Source of the DNA: SIG622 sp045600125
Lineage (GTDB): Bacteria; Bacillota; Clostridia; Oscillospirales; CAG-382
Direction: 5' to 3'
DNA: 64,000 bases
Assembly (NCBI GenBank): GCA_045600125.1
Contig: JAZRXH010000109.1
Location: forward strand, 1 to 64,000
Shown here: in pieces, positions 58,055-64,000 of the stretch
How positions within the stretch are numbered: position 1 is the stretch's first letter
Layout: the number at the start of each line of letters is the position of its first letter
Program-made: the position numbers and the translations under genes
Notes under the pieces: generated by a model
Told to the model about the DNA's origin: nothing
What the model saw: only the letters and a program-made list of their open reading frames with translations
The model's database searches: none

Positions 58055-61000
58055 TTAGGGCTTTACGTAGTAGATCTTGTAGCCTTCTTCAGCCACGTTG
58101 TTCTTCAGGAAGTTCTCGGCTGTGCCGGTGAACATGGACTGTGTTGCACCGCCGGCACCGAACTTGAGGAACTTATGACCGTAAGGAAGAACGTAGGTAT
58201 TGTTCTTGTAGAGAGGCATCCAGGAAGCCTGGTTTGCACCCATATCTACGGTGAAGTGTTCAGCCATGAAGAAGATGTTATCCTCGATAAGGAAGTTTTC
58301 GGAGCAGTTGTAGTGTTCCCAACCCTTGATCTGAGCGGAACGGGAAGGATCCATGCCCCAGCCTGCGCCGGAGTAAGCAAGGAGGTTGCCCTTGATGAGG
58401 ATGTTCTTCATAAGTCTGGTTACGCCTGCGGAGTCGGGCTTACCCATGAAGTACTCGATGTTGTAGATACACTTTTCGATGACGTTGTTGGTATACTCAA
58501 CGTTTGCTTCAACGCAGTCGTTGTTTCCGCCGGAGGAGATCTGGTGAGTGATACCTGCGTCGTAGCACTGGTATACGTAGCAGTTGTCGATGTAGTAACC
58601 GTCGCAGGAACCGTAAACCTCGATACCGTTACCGAATCTGGTCATGGAACCGGACTTGTAGTTCTGTGCGCAGCCGCCGATCCAGCCTACCTCACAGTTG
58701 GTGAAGGTAACGTTCTTGGTACCGCCGAGACCGCCTACACCGTGGTTGCCGGAGAAGAGGATCGCAATATTGTCGTATACGCAGTTGGAAGCGCCGCCGT
58801 TGATGGTGTGGTTCTTGGTAGCAAGCTCGATGTTGGAGTAGAGCTTACCGGGGTTGCCTTCGTCGCAGCGGGCGTAGGTGGTGGAGGTGAAGCCGGTAAG
58901 GTCGGGAGAATCGCCGCTGATGTTGCCGTATACGGTAACGAAGCTGTGGTTAGCCTTGAAGCAGTTGGGATCGTCCTTCTTGAATGCCTTGCCTTCGATG
59001 AGGAGAACGCCGTCCTTGATGGTGGGAACGATCTTTTCGAAGGTGTCCTTTCTGTCGAGGATGATGTTACCGATATCGTTGGTCTTCTTTGCGTATTCCC
59101 AAATGTTGGAGGTGCCTGCAACGAGCTTCCAGTTTTCTTCGCCGGCAGCGTCGCCGAGGGTGTTACCGTTGAGGATAGGCTTTGCGCCTTCGCCGTATGC
59201 GCCGTAGGTCACGCCGTTCTTAGCGGAAAGCTGGCTGGTAATTCTGTATTCGCCGCCTCTCTCAAAGAGAACTGCGTCGCCGGACTTGGGTGCGGCAAAG
59301 CCCTTAGCGGCGGTCTTGAATGCGGTTGCGGGAGACTTACCGTCGTTCGCATCGTTACCGTTGGGAGATACATAATACTTGGTGCCCTTTACTTCGGGAT
59401 ATGCGTCCTTGGTAGCCTTGATCTCGGCGATTCTGTCAGCGAGAAGCTTTTCAATCTCAGCCTTCTTTGCTTCGCCTGCTTCATAGTCGGGAGTGAAGTC
59501 CTCGGTGATGGCGTCTTCGCCGACTACCATTACCCAGTGCTCCTTGTTGTCGGAGTCAATGTAGCAAACGTGTTCCTTGGATGCGTCGATGATGTCGGCG
59601 TATGCCCAGTGATCCTTGATATCGGTGAAGGTGGAGCCGAGAACGGAGGAGAAGATGCCCTCTGCGCTGCACTTCTTGCCGTATGCGTTGTTGATGATCT
59701 TAACGACCTCAGCACGGGTGATGGAATCGTCGGGCTTGAAGGAGTAGGTGCCGTCACCGTTCTTGGAGCCGTTGATAAGGCCGGACTTTGCAGCAGCCAT
59801 GATCACGTTGTACTTGGGGTGAGATTCGTCCACGTCAACGAAGGTCTTGGTGTAAAGCTCTGCATTGAGGAGACCCATGTTGTATACGAGCTCTGCAAAT
59901 TCGGCTCTGGTGATGTTCTGATTGGGAAGGAATTCGCCGGTGTAGCCCTTGAGGTAGCCGAGGTATTCGCAGGTGGAAACGTAGTTGTAGAACCAGTCGT
60001 TCTTAGTTACGTCGGAGAATGCGGTCTCATGATGAGCAGGCACTCTGTCGTCGCCGCCGCAGGCAAGTCTTGTCACGATGGTGCAAGCCTCGGCTCTTGA
60101 CATGCTGCCTTCGGGCTTGAAGGTGTTGTCCTCGTAGCCCTTGATGAATGCGGTGTGGTAATCAGCCGAAATGGAGGGATCCTTTGCGGCGATGATGTGA
60201 GAAACGTAAATCTCGTCGTTGGCATCCATGTCGTATGCTCTCGAAACGGTGCCGAGAGGATATACGTGCATCTGGGTGATGACCGGATCGTCTGCCTCCA
60301 GACGGTTTTCCTGTGCGGGAGTAAGGTCAAATGCGGCTGCCGCCCATCTGTTGGCAACGATGGGATCGAGGGACTTCATGCTGGTAGCCTTGGAGAAGTA
60401 CTTGGACTTCATGATGTTGATCTGGGGGTTGCCCTCTACGGGAGCCTGGGAAACGTACTTGTAAACCAGGATCATGGTAGCGTAGTGGTCAACGTTGATC
60501 TTGGCGCCGCCGTAGCTCCAGCCGTCGAGGTTGATACCGGAGTTGGTCTCGGAAGCGGTGTTGGGGATGACCTTGACGGTCTGCTTGCCGTCGTACTCTG
60601 CGTTCTCGGTGAAGGCAGTGTCCTTCTTGTCGCAGATGCCGTTGAAGTAGCTCGGGAAGTCGAGAACGACTACGTCCTCGCCTACGAAGTTGTCCTTCCA
60701 GCTGATGCTGAAGGAAACGTCGGTGTCGGGCATAACGAACTCTTCGCCGCCCTTGTAAAGCTTGGATTCGTCAAAGGTAACGGTCCAGCCCTTGGCTTCC
60801 TTGGTCTCAGCGGAAACGGTGATCTCGGGAACCTTGATGATGTCGCCTTCCTTCGCCTGCATATCGGCAGGAACGCTGCCGGTCATGCCGGGAATGTTGC
60901 CTGCGTTGAAGGTGATGTTATAGAGCTTGTCCTTGTTGGGGTTCTCGGTGGTGAAGGTGAAGCTGCTGATGAGCATGTAGTCGGTGGGCTTCATGGAAGT

Positions 61001-61555
61001 CGCAGCGAGCTTATCGCCGAAGGGATAGAAGTGGAGCTGCTGAAGCATGCCGCCCTTTTCGCCGGTGACCTTGTCCTTCACAGCGGTGCCCATGTTGAAG
61101 GCTGCCGTCGTCCACTTGCCTGCCTCGGCAGTTTCGTAGGACTTCATGCCGGCAGTACCGGTAAGAACGTCGCCGTTCTTCATAAAGTTGATGTAAAGGT
61201 TGAATTCATCGGGGTTCTCGGAAACGTACTTGTACTCAACGAGGATGTACTTGTAGTAGCTGAGGTCGATGCCGAGAGAGCCGATGCTGTAGCCGTCAAT
61301 GTTGATGGCGCCTGCTTCGGAGGTGTCTACGATGGGCGCAACCTTGATAACGTCGCCCTTTTCCGGGTCGGTGACCGTTTCAACGGTCGCTCTTTCTTTC
61401 TTGTCCACGTTGCCCTTCTGGATCTTCGAATAAGGGATCACGAGGGGATCGGGATGTTCTGTCACTTCGTCGTCAGCGCTGACGGTGCAGAACGCAGATG
61501 CGGTGGCTGTAAGCAGTGCCGCAAGTGCGAGGGAGAGAATTTTCTTGAAATTCAT
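58055..61555 (-). CDS. SLH-domain protein with beta-helix (polysaccharide-active type) region
   Basis: The 1166-residue product has a signal peptide (about 1-27) and two repeated N-terminal beta domains (about 30-200 and 290-450, both with SIGS/SYGGAKINVDHY-like and HVYPLG/HFYPFG motifs, possibly carbohydrate-binding). Three SLH repeats follow: FIKGYEDNTFKPEGSMSRAEA, YLKGYTGEFLPNQNITRAEF and LINGSKNGDGTYSFKPDDSITRAEV. The C-terminal 450 residues start YYVSPNGNDANDG, a motif typical of right-handed beta-helix proteins, and continue with Asn/Gly-rich helical turns. It may be a wall-anchored polysaccharide lyase or hydrolase. AAAGGAG precedes the ATG. The next gene encodes a paralogue. Confidence 0.88.
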   Translation of the reverse strand: MNFKKILSLALAALLTATASAFCTVSADDEVTEHPDPLVIPYSKIQKGNVDKKERATVETVTDPEKGDVIKVAPIVDTSEAGAINIDGYSIGSLGIDLSYYKYILVEYKYVSENPDEFNLYINFMKNGDVLTGTAGMKSYETAEAGKWTTAAFNMGTAVKDKVTGEKGGMLQQLHFYPFGDKLAATSMKPTDYMLISSFTFTTENPNKDKLYNITFNAGNIPGMTGSVPADMQAKEGDIIKVPEITVSAETKEAKGWTVTFDESKLYKGGEEFVMPDTDVSFSISWKDNFVGEDVVVLDFPSYFNGICDKKDTAFTENAEYDGKQTVKVIPNTASETNSGINLDGWSYGGAKINVDHYATMILVYKYVSQAPVEGNPQINIMKSKYFSKATSMKSLDPIVANRWAAAAFDLTPAQENRLEADDPVITQMHVYPLGTVSRAYDMDANDEIYVSHIIAAKDPSISADYHTAFIKGYEDNTFKPEGSMSRAEACTIVTRLACGGDDRVPAHHETAFSDVTKNDWFYNYVSTCEYLGYLKGYTGEFLPNQNITRAEFAELVYNMGLLNAELYTKTFVDVDESHPKYNVIMAAAKSGLINGSKNGDGTYSFKPDDSITRAEVVKIINNAYGKKCSAEGIFSSVLGSTFTDIKDHWAYADIIDASKEHVCYIDSDNKEHWVMVVGEDAITEDFTPDYEAGEAKKAEIEKLLADRIAEIKATKDAYPEVKGTKYYVSPNGNDANDGKSPATAFKTAAKGFAAPKSGDAVLFERGGEYRITSQLSAKNGVTYGAYGEGAKPILNGNTLGDAAGEENWKLVAGTSNIWEYAKKTNDIGNIILDRKDTFEKIVPTIKDGVLLIEGKAFKKDDPNCFKANHSFVTVYGNISGDSPDLTGFTSTTYARCDEGNPGKLYSNIELATKNHTINGGASNCVYDNIAILFSGNHGVGGLGGTKNVTFTNCEVGWIGGCAQNYKSGSMTRFGNGIEVYGSCDGYYIDNCYVYQCYDAGITHQISSGGNNDCVEANVEYTNNVIEKCIYNIEYFMGKPDSAGVTRLMKNILIKGNLLAYSGAGWGMDPSRSAQIKGWEHYNCSENFLIEDNIFFMAEHFTVDMGANQASWMPLYKNNTYVLPYGHKFLKFGAGGATQSMFTGTAENFLKNNVAEEGYKIYYVKP

Positions 61556-61702
61556 ACTGTACTTGTGCTCCTTTCAAAAGCAAAAATTTGACCCTTTCAT
61601 ATTAGCACAAAATTATGTCCTAATCTACAATAATTCGTCACATAAACATAATTTCGTACGATATCACAAATACAGGTGCTTCATTTTGTGCAAAAAGCAA
61701 TA

Positions 61703-61749
61703 AAATCCTGCCGCACACTTTGCTTTTTACTGAGTATACGGCAGGATTT
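61703..61749 (-). terminator. Terminator of the second SLH/beta-helix gene
   Basis: AAATCCTGCCG (61703-61713) pairs perfectly with CGGCAGGATTT (61739-61749); on the minus strand TTTTATTGC follows. The 25-base loop is long. Confidence 0.6.
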
Positions 61750-61805
61750 CTTAATAAATATGCGGGATTTGCTTATTTTCGGCTCTTCCCCGTCTGTTTT
61801 TTCGG

Positions 61806-64000
61806 TCAGCCCTCGAGGAAATACAGGTGATATCCGTTTTCCTGCATTTTGTTCCGGACGAAATCCTCGGCACCGTCGCCGTAGTTGTTCGTCCAGGATG
61901 CGAACTTCATGAATTTGTGCCCGTAGGGAAGAATGTAGGTGTTGTTCCTAAAGCCAGGCATCCACTCCTCCCGGCTTGCGCCCATATCCAGCGTATAATA
62001 CTCCGCCATAAGGAAGATGTTTCCTTCGATGACAAAGTTTTCGGCACGGTTGTAGTGCTGCCATCCCTTGATCTGGGCGGAACGGTCGGGAGCCATGCCC
62101 CAGCCGGCGCCGGAATAGGCGAGGATGTTGTCCTTTATGAGGATGTTCTTCATGTACCGCAGCGCCGCAGAGGAGTCGGCAGCGCCCATGAAGTACTCGA
62201 TGTTGTAGATACACTTTTCAATGACGTTGTTCGTATACTCCACGTTCTGATCCAGTACATCGTTCGTTCCGCCTCTGGAGTACTGGTGGGTAACGCCGGC
62301 GTCATAGCACTGATAAATATAACAGTTATCAATATAATAACCGTTGCAGGAGCCGTATACCTCCACGCCGTTTCCGAAGCGTACCATCGAGCCGTTCTGG
62401 AAATACTGGGCACTGCCGCCGATCCAGCCGATCTCGCAGTTTTGGAAGCGCACGTTTTTGCTTCCTCCGATGCCGCCGATGCCGTGACAGCCGGCGAACA
62501 TGACGGCGATGTTGTCGAACACGCATCCGGAGCCGGAGCCGACGATCGCCGTGTTCCTTGTGGCAAGCTCGATATCGGAGTAGAGACTGCCGGGGTTGCC
62601 TTCGTCACAGCGGACGTAAAGGGTGCTGTTAAGGCTCGTATAGTCGGTGGAATTTCCGTTCACGCTTCCGTAAACGACAAAGAAGGTGCGGTTCTTTGTA
62701 AAGGAGGTGGCGGGATCAAAGCTCCTGCCGCCCACAAGAAGGACAGAGCCGCCGACGCTGGGAACGATCTTCTCAAAGGTCGAGGTGCGGTTCAGAATGA
62801 TATTGCCTATATCGTTGACGGGTCTTGTGAGCTTCCAGATATTGCTCGTTCCCGGAACGAGCGTCCAGTTGGAAGCACCGCCCACGTTGCCGATAAGGTT
62901 TCCGTTGATGAGCGGCTTTGCGCCCTCTCCGTAGGCTCCGTAGGTCACGCCTGCCTTCGAGGTGAAGGTGGTCCTCCACTCTCCGCCTCTTTCAAGGAGA
63001 AGTGCGTCGCCGCTCTTGACCAGCGAATTGCCTCTTTCAATGGTGGCTACGGCGGTGGCGGGGGATCTTCCGTCGTTCGCATCGCTGCCGCTGGGGGAAA
63101 CGTAAATTTTCGTACCGGTGATATCCGAATAGTCGCCGACCGAAGCCCGGATCTCGGCTGCTCTTTCGGCAATGAGGGCGTCCACTTCATTTTTCTTGGC
63201 AAGACCCGCTGCAAAGTCCACCTCGGCTGCTTCCTCCGACAGAGTGCTTCCGCCGTCGAAGATCAGATGCTCGACGCCGTTTTCGTCAAGGTAGACCACG
63301 TAGCTTGCCGAAGCGGCGGCGATATCCGCATACGCCCAGTGCGAAGTGTCCACGTCCTTGTACAGCTTCCCGGCGACGGTTTCCATATCCACATCGGGGG
63401 CACCCTCGATATTGAAAGCGGCATTGATCATCCGCACCGCTTCGGCACGGGTGATAAGATTTCCTCCCGCAAGACGGGAGCCGTTTCCGCTTTGTCCTGA
63501 GAAAGGCGTATTACAGGAAAGGTTCAGCGCCGTTCTTTCGGATGCGGGAAGCGATCTTCTGTAAATGATCTCACTGAATTCCGATCTTGTGATGGGGCTG
63601 TCCGGCAGGAAGTTTCCGCCGCAGGGAGCGATAAAGCCGTTTCCTTCGCAGTAAGCGATATATTTTGCATACCACGCTCCGGACGATACGTCGGAAAAGT
63701 TGCTCGTTCCGTTTTCCGGTACAGAGGCTTCCCCTCCTGCATCGGCTTTCGCCAGAGCGGCGCACGCTTCGGCACGGGTCATGGTTCCGTTCGGACGGAA
63801 GGTACCGTCCTCGTAGCCGCCGATGTAACCGCTGCGGACGTCGGCACTCTGCACCTTATCCGTTACGGCGATCAGGCGGTCCACGTAAATAATGTCGTCC
63901 GCTCGCATCGTTGAGGGCTTATTTCCCCCAAGCGGATAAACGTGCAGCTGCCGCAGGGTCGGTGCCTGAGCGGCGATCGTTTTTCCGGCGCAGGGGGTGA
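61806..64000 (-). CDS. SLH-domain beta-helix protein, paralogue of the previous gene (5' end outside window)
   Basis: At least 731 residues are encoded and the frame stays open to the window end. An ATG at 63908 exists, but the codons before it (for example HVYPLGG) match the paralogue's domain, so the true start lies outside. Seen here are the end of a beta domain, three SLH repeats (YIGGYEDGTFRPNGTMTRAEA and others), and a beta-helix region starting IYVSPSGSDANDGRSPATA. It matches 58055-61555 closely over its whole visible length, including ECIYNIEYFMG-type and PYGHKFMKF motifs near the C terminus. The two genes probably arose by duplication. Confidence 0.88.
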   Translation of the reverse strand, partial: TPCAGKTIAAQAPTLRQLHVYPLGGNKPSTMRADDIIYVDRLIAVTDKVQSADVRSGYIGGYEDGTFRPNGTMTRAEACAALAKADAGGEASVPENGTSNFSDVSSGAWYAKYIAYCEGNGFIAPCGGNFLPDSPITRSEFSEIIYRRSLPASERTALNLSCNTPFSGQSGNGSRLAGGNLITRAEAVRMINAAFNIEGAPDVDMETVAGKLYKDVDTSHWAYADIAAASASYVVYLDENGVEHLIFDGGSTLSEEAAEVDFAAGLAKKNEVDALIAERAAEIRASVGDYSDITGTKIYVSPSGSDANDGRSPATAVATIERGNSLVKSGDALLLERGGEWRTTFTSKAGVTYGAYGEGAKPLINGNLIGNVGGASNWTLVPGTSNIWKLTRPVNDIGNIILNRTSTFEKIVPSVGGSVLLVGGRSFDPATSFTKNRTFFVVYGSVNGNSTDYTSLNSTLYVRCDEGNPGSLYSDIELATRNTAIVGSGSGCVFDNIAVMFAGCHGIGGIGGSKNVRFQNCEIGWIGGSAQYFQNGSMVRFGNGVEVYGSCNGYYIDNCYIYQCYDAGVTHQYSRGGTNDVLDQNVEYTNNVIEKCIYNIEYFMGAADSSAALRYMKNILIKDNILAYSGAGWGMAPDRSAQIKGWQHYNRAENFVIEGNIFLMAEYYTLDMGASREEWMPGFRNNTYILPYGHKFMKFASWTNNYGDGAEDFVRNKMQENGYHLYFLEG

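Noticed and set aside
1..64000. CRISPR arrays, rRNA and tRNA genes
   Set aside because: No regularly spaced direct repeats, no rRNA-like conserved stretches and no cloverleaf-like sequences with TTCGA-type loops were seen by eye.

Overview
The window looks like the chromosome of a bacterium of the phylum Bacillota, most likely an uncultured gut-type member of class Clostridia. The grounds are AGGAGG-type ribosome binding sites before nearly every gene, S-layer homology (SLH) surface proteins, a CdaR/PucR-type regulator, a dimeric glycyl-tRNA synthetase, a short type-3 prolyl-tRNA synthetase, an FtsEX/EnvC-like/CtpA cluster and a spaced TTGACA-17-TATAAT promoter grammar. No rRNA, tRNA or CRISPR array was seen. 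Most of the sequence is moderately GC-rich; 41.1-45.25 kb and part of 23.4-24.75 kb are clearly more AT-rich.

Layout. 0-8.7 kb: cell-surface lipoproteins, an SGNH hydrolase, a clan-A glycosidase, an NrnA phosphoesterase followed by a DHHW-family lipoprotein, and a sugar isomerase-like protein. 8.8-12.6 kb: ParB/Noc-like protein, QueG-like reductase, RsmG and an EamA transporter. 12.7-17.6 kb: flavin reductase-like protein with a lysine-rich tail, a GNAT, a fused nucleotidyltransferase/NahK-like sugar-1-kinase, and a secreted C39-like peptidase. 17.9-23.2 kb: glyS, a TSCPD-domain protein, phosphoglucomutase and proS. 23.4-24.75 kb: a promoter-driven structured leader with a 22-codon upstream ORF and two competing RNA folds ahead of a secreted protein. 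25-31.2 kb: MATE exporter, a C11 protease/transglutaminase lipoprotein pair and dapA. 31.5-35.5 kb: prmA-rsmE-membrane protein-CdaR-like regulator. 35.7-41.05 kb: ftsE-ftsX-EnvC-like-ctpA-DUF3592.

41.1-45.25 kb is an AT-rich accessory island and the most interesting part. A 23-bp perfect inverted repeat (43918-43940 and 44147-44169) encloses about 206 bp that carries a good promoter now pointing away from a three-gene operon (SPFH protein with five zinc ribbons, two membrane proteins). A tyrosine recombinase gene lies 10 bp beyond the right repeat. Inverting the segment would aim the promoter at the SPFH operon. In the present orientation the right repeat plus a T-run forms a terminator just after the promoter. 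I read this as a phase-variable ON/OFF switch, here probably OFF.

45.3-46.6 kb: the rpsF-ssb-rpsR operon. 46.8-51.3 kb: Gfo/Idh/MocA oxidoreductase, GNAT, DUF4364-like regulator and a D,D-carboxypeptidase. 51.6-64 kb: a surface region with a 1116-residue SLH protein, a WG-repeat lipoprotein, an RluA-type pseudouridine synthase and two paralogous SLH plus beta-helix proteins, the last cut by the window end. Short dispersed repeats with conserved order occur between genes at about 1, 23.3, 24.8-25.0, 51.4-51.5 and 57.6-58.0 kb.
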